Source: an uncultured Erysipelotrichaceae bacterium
GTDB taxonomy: Bacteria > Bacillota_I > Bacilli_A > Erysipelotrichales > Erysipelotrichaceae
Assembly (NCBI GenBank): GCA_910586285.1
Contig: CAJUGR010000056.1
Location: 1 to 11,809 of the forward strand
DNA length: 11,809 nucleotides
Direction of reading: 5' to 3'
Positions 1 through 8,880 of the stretch are shown here, one piece after another. Within the stretch, counting starts at the first letter, position 1. Each line of letters begins with the position of its first letter. Made by a program: the position numbers and the translations under genes. The notes under the pieces are model-generated. The model was not told where the DNA came from and did not search any database. It worked only from the letters and a program-made list of their open reading frames with translations.

Positions 1-2
1 AG

Positions 3-49
3 GCCCTTATAGGGCTGGTTCATACCACGTCTTTCAGGCGTGGTTTTGA
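3..49 (+). other. Two tandem hairpins, terminator-like or mobile-element end
   Basis: Two small perfect or near-perfect hairpins sit next to each other. The first pairs GCCCT with AGGGC around a 3-base loop (3-15). The second pairs ACCACGTCT with AGGCGTGGT (24-32 and 36-44, one T:G wobble) around TTC and is followed by TTTTGATTTTG. The second could terminate a plus-strand gene lying left of the window. Compact GC hairpins of this style are also typical of the ends of IS200/IS605-type elements and their guide RNAs, but no transposase is visible here, so that reading is only a suggestion. Confidence 0.45.
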
Positions 50-126
50 TTTTGTTGGCATAATTTTGGCTAAACACCTGCTTGTTTTTAATTTTATATA
101 TGACATAGTATATATGAGGTGATATT

Positions 127-283
127 ATGGCGCAGCGAAAGGAAACAAAAACAGGTAAGTATCGAAAAGAAGATCACATACCAATTATTAGAACTTACGA
201 TTTGTGCTGGCTTTGAGGAGTTTGTTGTGACCAAGAGAATGGAAGAAACTGTGGCAATGTTACACAGTACATATGCCCGGTGA
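127..283 (+). pseudogene. Short unrecognised reading frame, probably frameshifted remnant
   Basis: An ATG at 127 lies 5-6 bases after a good GAGGTGAT ribosome binding site, but its frame closes at a TGA at 214-216 after 29 residues (starting MAQRKETKTGKYRKEDHI). The +1 frame is open across the same stretch from 119 to a TGA at 281-283 and reads like ordinary protein in its second half (for example LELTICAGFEEF and TKRMEETVAMLHSTYAR). A single indel near 150-165 would join the two into one basic protein of about 50 residues. I do not recognise the family. A weak promoter (TTGTTT, 16 bases, CATAGT at about 83-110) may precede it. It could equally be chance; its position beside the edge hairpins suggests a decayed insert. 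Confidence 0.25.
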
Positions 284-456
284 TAGATAAAACTATTCAT
301 TCTTAAATTTTATTATTTGGTTGAGGTTATTTAGGGGTGTTATACCATTTATAAGGAAATACAAGACTATTTAATATCACATCTATATCAATTGCTGATG
401 GCGGTTATCAAATTGAACAAAATGATATTTATACAATTTCATTAAATGACTTAGAC
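284..456. other. Intergenic stretch without a recognised gene
   Basis: AT-rich sequence. One frame stays open without a start codon from 355 to a TGA at 511-513 (including SIADGGYQIEQNDIYTISLN) and runs straight through the terminator hairpin, so it is at most a gene fragment. Nothing else is recognisable. Confidence 0.4.
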
Positions 457-487
457 AAAAAAGCCGCTTATTACGAGCGGCCTTTTT
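457..487. terminator. Bidirectional intrinsic terminator
   Basis: GCCGCT (463-468) pairs with AGCGGC (476-481) around a 7-base loop. A run of six A precedes the stem and five T follow it, so it reads as an intrinsic terminator on both strands. It lies 29 bases past the stop codon of the minus-strand SNF2-family gene and should end that transcript. Confidence 0.85.
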
Positions 488-515
488 GTTACTTACTAGA
501 AATTAAACTATGATA

Positions 516-3500
516 TTAAAACAGATTCAAAATCTCTTCTTGACTCATGTTAGAAATTGTACCATCACTCTTGGTAATGATCGAATCACCAAGATCTTTT
601 TTCTGATCTTGCAGGCACATGATGCGCTCTTCAATCGTATCCTTGGCAATGAGTTTAAAAACCTGTACATTGTTATGCTGACCGATTCGATAAGCACGAT
701 CCGTTGCTTGGTTTTGAGCAGAAATATTCCACCAGGGATCATAGTGAATTACGACTTCGGCACTGGTCAAATTCAAACCGGTTCCGCCTGCTTTTAAAGA
801 AATCAAGAAGATCGGAATATCATTGGTATTAAAAGCATTGACCAAATGCTGACGCTGGATTTTCGGTGTAGAGCCCTTTAACAAATAATAGGGAATACCG
901 CGATTGTTTAATTCATCTTCAATCAGCGATAACAGCGAAGTAAATTGCGAGAACAACAAAATCTTCTTTTCTGCCTCCATGCAATTTTCAACCAACTCCA
1001 TACATGCTTTTAGTTTTGCCGATTCACCGCTGTAATTATCGTAAATTAAGCGCGGATCACAACAGAATTGACGCAATCGTGTCAACATACTCAACACCAT
1101 AATGCGGGATTTATTCAAACCTTTTTCCGCAAAAGCAGCTTGTAAATCGTTACGAATCAATGCGACATTGGCCATATATAGCTTACGCGCATCATCGTCC
1201 ATCTCGATAAACAGCGTATTTTCTACTTTTTCCGGTAATTCTTTTAATACATCTTTTTTAACGCGTCGTAAAATAAACGGTTCCACCATCTTACGCAGCT
1301 TACGGCGGGCGGCGATATCATTATCTTTAACGATTGGAATCTCATAAACTCCTTTAAAATATTGATAATCATAAAGATAACCCGGCATTAAAAAGTCAAA
1401 GATTGACCATAATTCCGCTAAAGAATTTTCAATCGGTGTTCCGGTCAACGCAATTTTATGCAAGGAGCGAATTTGTTTGACACTTTGGGCGTTCTTCGTT
1501 GCATGATTCTTGATATATTGGGCTTCATCCAAGATATGATAAGCAAATGTGATATTTTCATAAATTTCCACATCTCGTTTCAAGTAATCATACGAAGTGA
1601 TGATCACATCATAATTCGCATAGGTATGAAGCAGTGCCTTGCGCTCTTCTTGATTACCGGCGATAATCAAACTGCTTAAATGATCGGAGAATTTATTGAT
1701 TTCATTCTGCCAATTCAACAATAAGGAAGAAGGACATACGACTAGTGATGTGTAATCCTTATGATGTGCTTTTTCATCCTGCAGCAAGGCGATCACCTGG
1801 ATGGTTTTACCGATACCCATGTCATCCGCAAGAATACCGCCAAACCCATAAGCGGCCATTGTTTTCAGCCAGCGATAACCAGTCTTTTGATAATTGCGCA
1901 GAGTATCTTTTAAGTTTGGAGGGATTTGAAAATCGCTGTCCTCAAAATTGCGAATTCCGCGAATAATATCCTTAAAAGAAGCATCACGCTCGCTCTGGAT
2001 CATTCCGCTTTGTTTCATGACTTGATCCAAATACAGTGATCGGTAAGCATTTACCTTCAGTTGGCCTTCACTCAAATCACTGTCTTTGACATGCATACTT
2101 TCCAATATGAACGATAATTCCGATAAAGCACTGTCTTCAATGTTTACAAAATTTCCGTTTTTCATGCGATAGTATTTCTTATTGAGTCGATAAGCTTTTA
2201 ATACATCGATCAATTCGTCAATCGGGAAATCATAGGTGTCAAAATCAATTTCCAACAGGTTGGCTTCCATACGCACACCCATGGAAATATGAAATTGATT
2301 TTTTACCTCTATCGTTTTAAGGAAATCACTCACATAGACCTCACAATGATCACTCAATTCCTGAATGCCGTGATTCAGGAATTCATAAATGGCATCTTGG
2401 GAATTTTCAATATAGGCCAATCCGGCTGCGGCATCTACCCGCGTCATGTAGCGGGAAAGAATCAACCTCACCGCTATTTCATCGTTGAAGTTGCGTCCGG
2501 TGTTGATGGTGTCGGTGGAAAAGGCATTATATTCCTGCATGCCGTAACAGTACATCAGTTGCAGGGAAATACAGTCGGGCTGCGGTAAATCCAAAAATAA
2601 GCGACAGACTAACGGCAATGGCGCAAATTCAGAAATGTCACTGCCTAAGATCGGTAAATCTTCTTTAATGGACATGATCACATTATTATAAAAGATCGGC
2701 ATATGTTCATTAGAAAGATACAGTGCATCCTGTTTCCTTTGAAAGGTGCTTAACAATTCCTGACAATGATCGCAATAGGATTTCGTGCAGCGATACAGTC
2801 GATGCTTATATAGGATATACATGGTTTGTGCGCCGTGAAAGATTAAATAATGAGCATCATTTACAGCGATTTGATAATGGTTTTCCGCTTTGCTTACTTC
2901 AACATGAAGCGGAGGATTGGCATCTGTAAATTTCATATTAATTAATGTTTTTTCACGAATGCGATATAAAACATCATAGTCCTGATATAAAGCAAAAAAT
3001 TCATCTAACGCATGAGGGGTCAAACAGAGATTTTTGGCTTCCGGACAGTTGCGATAGCGATAGGTATTGGTAAAATAAAATGTATCGTTTTGATGAGCCT
3101 CAAGAAAATTCAACAATCGTTGTGATTCCGTATCAAAACTATTGTGATGATGTAAAAACTCCAACTCTTTACCATAGCGTTTTCGCACATTGTTTCTCAT
3201 ATCATCCAGAAAGCAGGCCAGATCCTTGATGATATATTGACGGTTGATACCAACTTTGCATGTGATAGCCAGAATTTCATTCTTGCGAATTTCCAGTACC
3301 GGCTCAAGATGAACCTTTTGGTTGAGATTCATCGCCAAAGATGAGTATACGATTGTATTCTCATAGCTTTGGATAAGTCGATAAGCCCAAGGATCCTTTA
3401 CTTTGGTTAAAGAAGTCGCTTTGGCTGTGACCTGTGGCTTGGCATCGGTAAAGATTTTTAACAGTACAGCGCAACAATGCGCACAAGGGAGCATATTTTC

Positions 3501-3749
3501 CTTATGATCTTGGCATGTACACATATGTGCTTTGACAAGAAAATCGTCTTTATCCACAGACATATTGACTTCCACATACTTTTTGTCGTCCTTGATTGTC
3601 GCATTGATTAAAATAATATCAGAACGGGAAAAATCATCGATATCGAGGGAAACGACGCTTTTGTTTTTCACCAGTTCTTCTGCTTTTTGATAGATTTCAT
3701 CGGTTGCGGCAAAATCCCTGATTTGAGCAATCGTAAATTCCATTGACAT
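516..3749 (-). CDS. SWIM zinc-finger SNF2-family DNA-dependent ATPase
   Basis: A 1077-residue cytoplasmic protein of the bacterial SNF2 (Swi2/Snf2, superfamily 2) class, which uses ATP to move along or remodel duplex DNA. The N-terminus has a SWIM zinc finger (C77, C79, C89, H91 in the pattern CxC...CxH). Residues about 110-600 match the long, poorly conserved SNF2-associated region of Bacillota proteins. The ATPase core follows: Walker A ADDMGIGKT (641-649), PSSLLLNW (motif Ia, about 673-680), DEAQ box (741-744), LTGTPIENS (motif III, 768-776), SQFTSL in the C-terminal lobe (about 934-939), and QATDRAYRIGQ (motifs V-VI, 1014-1024). All catalytic motifs look intact and the length is normal for the group. 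The first of two nearby ATGs is preferred because AGGAAGGG lies just upstream. It sits 107 bases after pflA on the same strand, with no clear terminator between them, so it may be partly co-transcribed, though a TACAAT -10-like element is present at 3793-3798. The physiological role in bacteria is not established. Confidence 0.93.
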   Translation of the reverse strand: MSMEFTIAQIRDFAATDEIYQKAEELVKNKSVVSLDIDDFSRSDIILINATIKDDKKYVEVNMSVDKDDFLVKAHMCTCQDHKENMLPCAHCCAVLLKIFTDAKPQVTAKATSLTKVKDPWAYRLIQSYENTIVYSSLAMNLNQKVHLEPVLEIRKNEILAITCKVGINRQYIIKDLACFLDDMRNNVRKRYGKELEFLHHHNSFDTESQRLLNFLEAHQNDTFYFTNTYRYRNCPEAKNLCLTPHALDEFFALYQDYDVLYRIREKTLINMKFTDANPPLHVEVSKAENHYQIAVNDAHYLIFHGAQTMYILYKHRLYRCTKSYCDHCQELLSTFQRKQDALYLSNEHMPIFYNNVIMSIKEDLPILGSDISEFAPLPLVCRLFLDLPQPDCISLQLMYCYGMQEYNAFSTDTINTGRNFNDEIAVRLILSRYMTRVDAAAGLAYIENSQDAIYEFLNHGIQELSDHCEVYVSDFLKTIEVKNQFHISMGVRMEANLLEIDFDTYDFPIDELIDVLKAYRLNKKYYRMKNGNFVNIEDSALSELSFILESMHVKDSDLSEGQLKVNAYRSLYLDQVMKQSGMIQSERDASFKDIIRGIRNFEDSDFQIPPNLKDTLRNYQKTGYRWLKTMAAYGFGGILADDMGIGKTIQVIALLQDEKAHHKDYTSLVVCPSSLLLNWQNEINKFSDHLSSLIIAGNQEERKALLHTYANYDVIITSYDYLKRDVEIYENITFAYHILDEAQYIKNHATKNAQSVKQIRSLHKIALTGTPIENSLAELWSIFDFLMPGYLYDYQYFKGVYEIPIVKDNDIAARRKLRKMVEPFILRRVKKDVLKELPEKVENTLFIEMDDDARKLYMANVALIRNDLQAAFAEKGLNKSRIMVLSMLTRLRQFCCDPRLIYDNYSGESAKLKACMELVENCMEAEKKILLFSQFTSLLSLIEDELNNRGIPYYLLKGSTPKIQRQHLVNAFNTNDIPIFLISLKAGGTGLNLTSAEVVIHYDPWWNISAQNQATDRAYRIGQHNNVQVFKLIAKDTIEERIMCLQDQKKDLGDSIITKSDGTISNMSQEEILNLF

Positions 3750-3856
3750 ATCAACCCTTCCTATCAGTATATTTTATCATTTTTTTTATTACATTGTATA
3801 TGGTTTACAAAATTTTTTAATAAATGAAAGGGAAACGGTATGAAGAAAAGGGCTGT

Positions 3857-4600
3857 TTAATCATAATCTGTCGTATGTAACAGCCGTTTGGCATGTTCGA
3901 CCTGTTTGGCATCGGGAGGATTCAACGTTTCCAGTGTATAAGTCAACCCCAATTTTTGCCATTTGTAAATGCCCATGGTATGGTAGGGAAGAACCTCCAC
4001 CCGTTTTACGTTAGAAAGTGATTGGATGAACTCATGCAGGCGCATCAAGTAAATATCATCACCGTAATGATTGGGTAAATACACATGGCGAATCCACAAC
4101 GGTATCTGTTTTTGATCAAGATATCGTGCCAGTGCCAAAATGTTTTGATTGGTATGTCCGGTCAATGTTTGATGCTGTGCATCATCGATGTGTTTGATAT
4201 CCAACAAAAACAGATCGCTGACCGTAAGCAGTTCATCAAATTTTTTGAGGAATGCCTCCGACTCGCAAAAGGGTTGTCCGCCGGTGTCAATGGCCGTATG
4301 AATTCCTTGTTCCTTGGCTTTATGGAACAGTTCTAACAGAAAGTCCAACTGGCGCAGCGGTTCGCCGCCGCTGACGGTAATGCCGCCTTGTTCACCCCAG
4401 TAAGAGCGATAGCGCAAGGCATGATCCAAGACTGCTTGAGCGCTCATTAATTGTCCGCTTTGATGATCCCATGTGTCGGGATTATGACAATACTTACAAC
4501 GCATGGCACAGCCCTGCATAAAAATGACATAGCGCACCCCCGGTCCGTCAACGGAGCCGAATGTTTCAATTGAATGAATCGCACCGATCGTACTTGACAT
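3857..4600 (-). CDS. pflA: Pyruvate formate-lyase-activating enzyme (radical SAM)
   Basis: This 247-residue cytoplasmic enzyme uses a [4Fe-4S] cluster and S-adenosylmethionine to abstract a hydrogen from the conserved glycine of pyruvate formate-lyase, creating the glycyl radical. The cluster motif CxxxCxxC is intact (C31, C35, C38, in GCAMRCKYCHNP), preceded by the PFL-activase signature SVDGPGVRYVIFMQGC and followed by GGITVSGGEPL (72-82, the SAM-binding GGE motif) and HTAIDTGG. The C-terminal VLPYHTMGIYKW is also typical. I place the start at 4600: AAAGGAG lies 7 bases upstream and the resulting length matches E. coli PflA (about 246). A longer in-frame ATG at 4633 would start inside the hairpin that separates it from pfl and has no ribosome binding site. 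It lies 67 bases after pfl on the same strand, the usual pfl-pflA order. Confidence 0.96.
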   Translation of the reverse strand: MSSTIGAIHSIETFGSVDGPGVRYVIFMQGCAMRCKYCHNPDTWDHQSGQLMSAQAVLDHALRYRSYWGEQGGITVSGGEPLRQLDFLLELFHKAKEQGIHTAIDTGGQPFCESEAFLKKFDELLTVSDLFLLDIKHIDDAQHQTLTGHTNQNILALARYLDQKQIPLWIRHVYLPNHYGDDIYLMRLHEFIQSLSNVKRVEVLPYHTMGIYKWQKLGLTYTLETLNPPDAKQVEHAKRLLHTTDYD

Positions 4601-4622
4601 TGAATCACTCCTTTCATAAGGG

Positions 4623-4653
4623 AAAGGCTTCATCCAATGACAAAGCCTTTTTT
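4623..4653. terminator. Hairpin between pfl and pflA, possible attenuator
   Basis: AAAGGCTT (4623-4630) pairs with AAGCCTTT (4643-4650) around a 12-base loop. Six T follow on the plus strand, whereas the minus-strand transcript has only three U before CCC. It is therefore a weak terminator or 3'-end stabiliser for the minus-strand pfl message, and could keep pflA expression below pfl. Its effect is inferred. Confidence 0.5.
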
Positions 4654-4667
4654 ACTGCTGTTTAATT

Positions 4668-6920
<2,253 letters not shown>

Positions 6921-6948
6921 AAAAGACCTCCTTATTTCTATTATTTAC

Positions 6949-6977
6949 AAAAAGAGCCGCATCATCCGGACTCTTTT
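6949..6977 (-). terminator. Intrinsic terminator in the pfl leader (riboswitch platform)
   Basis: Read on the minus strand, AAAAGAGTC pairs over nine base pairs (one U:G wobble) with GGCTCTTTT around a 10-base loop, ending in a run of five U. It lies directly after the predicted ZTP aptamer and 28 bases before the pfl start codon, so it can stop the transcript before pfl. The GGCTCTT arm can instead pair with AAGAGCCG in the aptamer (6989-6996), giving two competing folds. Confidence 0.8.
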
Positions 6978-7060
6978 GCCCAGACGGTCGGCTCTTACTC
7001 ATTATACTTCCTGTGGTCATTTCCACTCATGATCGTTGTCATGTTCCGTCAGTCATATAA
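6978..7060 (-). ncRNA. ZTP (pfl-motif) riboswitch aptamer
   Basis: The minus-strand leader of pfl contains the segment GCCGACCGTCTGGGCA at 6977-6992, closely matching the conserved 3' core (CCGCCUGGGC) of the ZTP/ZMP-sensing pfl-motif riboswitch as I remember it. Upstream are ACTGACGGAA (7044-7053), a CATGA/TCATG hairpin (7028-7043), and a GTGG/CCAC hairpin followed by AGGAAG (7008-7026), in the expected order. GACGG (7046-7050) is complementary to CCGTC in the core (6983-6987); both sides differ from the common GGCGG/CCGCC in a compensating way. The class senses ZMP/ZTP, which builds up when 10-formyl-THF is short, and usually turns genes on by preventing termination. Association with pfl is the origin of the motif's first name. 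Assignment is by eye, not by covariance model. Confidence 0.85.
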
Positions 7061-7068
7061 CTGGTAAT

Positions 7069-7097
7069 ACTTTATCATTGAATGAAAAAAACGTCAA
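7069..7097 (-). promoter_or_regulatory. Promoter for the pfl-pflA unit
   Basis: On the minus strand, TTGACG (7092-7097) and TAAAGT (7069-7074) are separated by exactly 17 bases. Transcription would begin at about 7062, immediately before the riboswitch aptamer, which supports the call. The -35 hexamer forms one arm of an inverted repeat with a second TTGACG on the opposite strand. Confidence 0.6.
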
Positions 7098-7118
7098 GAT
7101 ATAAAAGTGATTTGACGT
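7091..7118. repeat. 7-bp inverted repeat over back-to-back -35 elements
   Basis: ACGTCAA (7091-7097) and TTGACGT (7112-7118) form a perfect inverted repeat with a 14-base spacer. The left arm is the -35 of the pfl promoter. The right arm could be the -35 of a plus-strand promoter (TTGACG, 17 bases, GATATT at 7135-7140), which would give a long leader to the DUF1836 gene. It may be a shared operator or simply two divergent -35 hexamers. The rest of 7119-7248 is AT-rich with no gene I can support. Confidence 0.45.
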
Positions 7119-7248
7119 AATAAAAGTTACAAGAGATATTTTTACAATGAGCTTGTTTATGGGAATTCTTAGGCTTATATATAGATTTCATTTTAAATAA
7201 ATCAAGATATTGAATATTCTTACAAGCGAAAGCAGGCATATTTTATAT

Positions 7249-7269
7249 ATCTAGTTTCAAAAACTAGAT
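7249..7269. promoter_or_regulatory. Candidate operator abutting the DUF1836 promoter
   Basis: ATCTAGTTT and AAACTAGAT form a perfect 9-bp palindrome around CAA. The final T is also the first base of the -35 hexamer TTGACT. No U-run follows on either strand, so it is not a terminator; a dimeric regulator's binding site is the more natural reading. The DUF1836 protein itself is a plausible binder, which is inference. Confidence 0.5.
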
Positions 7270-7297
7270 TGACTAATTATGATGATTGGATTATACT
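7269..7297 (+). promoter_or_regulatory. Promoter of the DUF1836-degV operon
   Basis: TTGACT (7269-7274) and TATACT (7292-7297), spacer 17 bases, is near consensus for the housekeeping sigma factor. The predicted start of transcription is near 7304, about 20 bases before the chosen start codon. It also shows that the in-frame ATG at 7286 cannot be the translation start. Confidence 0.8.
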
Positions 7298-7324
7298 ATA
7301 AACAGAACAAACGGAGATTACATC

Positions 7325-7885
7325 ATGGACGAAAAATCACTGGATGAATTAAAGCGGTTTGCACAAAATTTATTGAGTTATCATTTGCCGCGATGGGAAG
7401 AATTACCGGACTTTGATATTTATATGGATCAGATTATCGCTTTAATCGAGCGCTATTTGAATATTTTAGATGACGGTAAGGAGCGTATCATCACCAACTC
7501 GATGATCAATAACTATGTAAAGCTAAAGTTGATTCCCAAACCCAATAAGAAAAAATATAATAAGGAACATATTGCATATTTGATTGCGATTACCTTATTA
7601 AAACAGATTTTAACCATCAGTGAGGTGCGAGACGGTATTGCCTATCAGGCAAAAATCAGTGGTACTCATAATGCATATAATTTATATTGTGAAGAACAGG
7701 AGAAAGCATTTGCCGGATGTGCAGCGCAGATATTAAAAAACGAAATATTGCCTGAGCCGGAAGATATCCCCTATGATGCGATGGTTGTGAAAATGGCAGC
7801 GCAAGCATTAGCACAGAAATTGGTGGCACAGAAGATTGTATACATACAGCGAGACGGAAAGAAAGAAGGCCAAGAACATGAATAA
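7325..7885 (+). CDS. DUF1836 domain protein, putative DNA-binding regulator
   Basis: A 186-residue soluble protein. The DUF1836 family signature is clear: SYHLPRWEELPD (18-29), then a helix-rich stretch with TNSMINNYVKLKLIPKP (57-73) and KKYNKEHIAYLIAITLLKQ (75-93). This block resembles the winged-helix of MerR-type regulators, in which a short helix-turn-helix is followed by a K-rich wing; the family's function is not established. The C-terminal half (about 100-170) is mostly helical and alanine-rich. The start at 7325 has GGAG 8 bases upstream; the longer version from 7286 would begin within the promoter. Its last 8 bases overlap degV, so the two are translated from one message. The palindrome at 7249-7269 would suit autoregulation. 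Confidence 0.85.
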   Translation: MDEKSLDELKRFAQNLLSYHLPRWEELPDFDIYMDQIIALIERYLNILDDGKERIITNSMINNYVKLKLIPKPNKKKYNKEHIAYLIAITLLKQILTISEVRDGIAYQAKISGTHNAYNLYCEEQEKAFAGCAAQILKNEILPEPEDIPYDAMVVKMAAQALAQKLVAQKIVYIQRDGKKEGQEHE

Positions 7886-8738
7886 GGAAAAAATTGCGAT
7901 TATGACAGACAGCTGCTGCGATGTACCGAAAGAGTTGGCAGAGCAATATCACATCTATGTCTTACCGATGAAAATCGTCTATCGGGATCGTGAATATTTG
8001 GATGGTGTAGAAATATCCCCACAAGAAGTTTATGAGAATTTGAGTAAGGAAATTCCTACAACCTCTTTACCGAGCGGTGCCATGATTCATCAGGTTTTTG
8101 ATCAAATAAAAAAAGACGGTTATGAAAAAGTCATTGCGGTGACACTGTCTTCTCAACTCAGTGGCACCAATAATATGTTACACTTAATTACCCAGGATAT
8201 CGAGGATTTGGAAGTGTATATTCTCGACAGTAAAAACATTGCGATTGCGGCCGGTTTTCATGCCATTCAGGCGGCTCGTTATCGGGAAGCAGGCGATGAT
8301 TTCCCAACGATCTGCCAAAAGTTGGAGCAGGATGTAGACCGCTCCAAAGTATTCTTTGTGGTGGAAACACTGGAGTATTTACAAAAGGGTGGGCGAATTG
8401 GTTTGGTCGCTTCCTTGTTTGGCAATGCCTTGAATTTAAAACCGGTCATTTCATGTAATGAAAAGGGCGTCTATTATACGGTTGCCAAGGTTCGAGGTCG
8501 GAAGCAATCCATAAGTCGAACGATGGAATTGGCTCTGAAGTATGCAGAAGGGCACAAGCGTATCAACTTGGCTGTTTGTCACGGCGGATGTGAAGAAACG
8601 GTGAAAGCCGTAGAGGAATATATGAAGGAGCATCTGCGTGATCATGAATTGTTTGTGAGCGGTCAGATTTCTCCCTCTTTGGGGGTTCATACCGGGCCGG
8701 GATTAATCGGAATCGGCATCGAAATACTCGATGATTAA
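7878..8738 (+). CDS. DegV family (FakB-like) fatty-acid-binding protein
   Basis: A 286-residue cytoplasmic protein of the DegV fold. Family members bind a fatty acid in a buried tunnel; some (FakB) present it to the kinase FakA to make acyl-phosphate for phospholipid synthesis. Seen here: TDSCCDVP at the N-terminus (10-17), the PTTSLPSG headgroup-binding loop (60-67), SSQLSGTNN (91-99), ETLEYLQKGGRIG (163-175) and the C-terminal SPSLGVHTGPGLIGIGI (265-281). Length is normal (about 280). I place the start at 7878, where MNKEKIAIMTDSCCD begins with AGAAGG upstream; the longer frame from 7836 would add 14 residues without homology to the family. It overlaps the DUF1836 stop by 8 bases and is followed by a strong terminator. 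No fakA is in view, so its partner and ligand are unknown. Confidence 0.93.
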   Translation: MNKEKIAIMTDSCCDVPKELAEQYHIYVLPMKIVYRDREYLDGVEISPQEVYENLSKEIPTTSLPSGAMIHQVFDQIKKDGYEKVIAVTLSSQLSGTNNMLHLITQDIEDLEVYILDSKNIAIAAGFHAIQAARYREAGDDFPTICQKLEQDVDRSKVFFVVETLEYLQKGGRIGLVASLFGNALNLKPVISCNEKGVYYTVAKVRGRKQSISRTMELALKYAEGHKRINLAVCHGGCEETVKAVEEYMKEHLRDHELFVSGQISPSLGVHTGPGLIGIGIEILDD

Positions 8739-8746
8739 TAGCTTTG

Positions 8747-8773
8747 CGAGGAATTGTTATTCCTCGTTTTTTT
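8747..8773 (+). terminator. Intrinsic terminator of the DUF1836-degV operon
   Basis: CGAGGAAT (8747-8754) pairs perfectly with ATTCCTCG (8759-8766) around TGTT, followed by seven T. It starts 8 bases after the degV stop codon. Confidence 0.95.
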
Positions 8774-8826
8774 AACCGTTTCTATTGATCAAATTTTGCT
8801 TTAGTGTATATTATTTGAAAAATATA

Positions 8827-8856
8827 TTTACTTTTATTAAATTTAAGTTATATAAT
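8827..8856 (+). promoter_or_regulatory. Candidate promoter of the sigma-factor gene
   Basis: TATAAT (8851-8856) is a perfect -10, preceded by TTTACT (8827-8832) at 18 bases. Transcription would begin near 8863, giving a leader of under 20 bases. No GAAC/CGT pair like that of the downstream gene is seen here, so autoregulation by the ECF factor is not evident. The surroundings are very AT-rich, which lowers certainty. Confidence 0.5.
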
Positions 8857-8880
8857 AAAAGCAGAAAGCGGATGATTGTG

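Noticed and set aside
94..300. Minus-strand 68-residue hydrophobic frame over the left-edge region
   Set aside because: It has no ribosome binding site and its composition is that of AT-rich antisense sequence; the plus strand has the better-supported start.
355..510. Plus-strand open stretch resembling protein (SIADGGYQIEQNDIYTISLN)
   Set aside because: No start codon, and it reads through the terminator hairpin; at best a gene fragment.
510..2929. Several plus-strand frames of 70-100 residues within the SNF2-family gene
   Set aside because: All are antisense shadows of a well-supported 1077-residue gene with intact motifs.
4601..4633. Longer start for pflA
   Set aside because: The extension starts in the intergenic hairpin, lacks a ribosome binding site and is absent from the family; the start at 4600 has AAAGGAG.
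7147..7200. Small frame encoding a 17-residue hydrophobic/basic peptide (MSLFMGILRLIYRFHFK)
   Set aside because: No ribosome binding site and too short to distinguish from chance in AT-rich sequence.
7836..7877. Longer start for degV
   Set aside because: The added 14 residues lie inside the DUF1836 gene and are not part of the DegV fold.
8815..8856. TTGAAA paired with TATAAT as the sigma-gene promoter
   Set aside because: The spacing is 30 bases, far too long; TTTACT at 18 bases fits better.
8785..8880. Longer start for the sigma factor, adding a hydrophobic N-terminus
   Set aside because: It precedes the TATAAT promoter and has no ribosome binding site; the extra residues come from AT-rich non-coding sequence.
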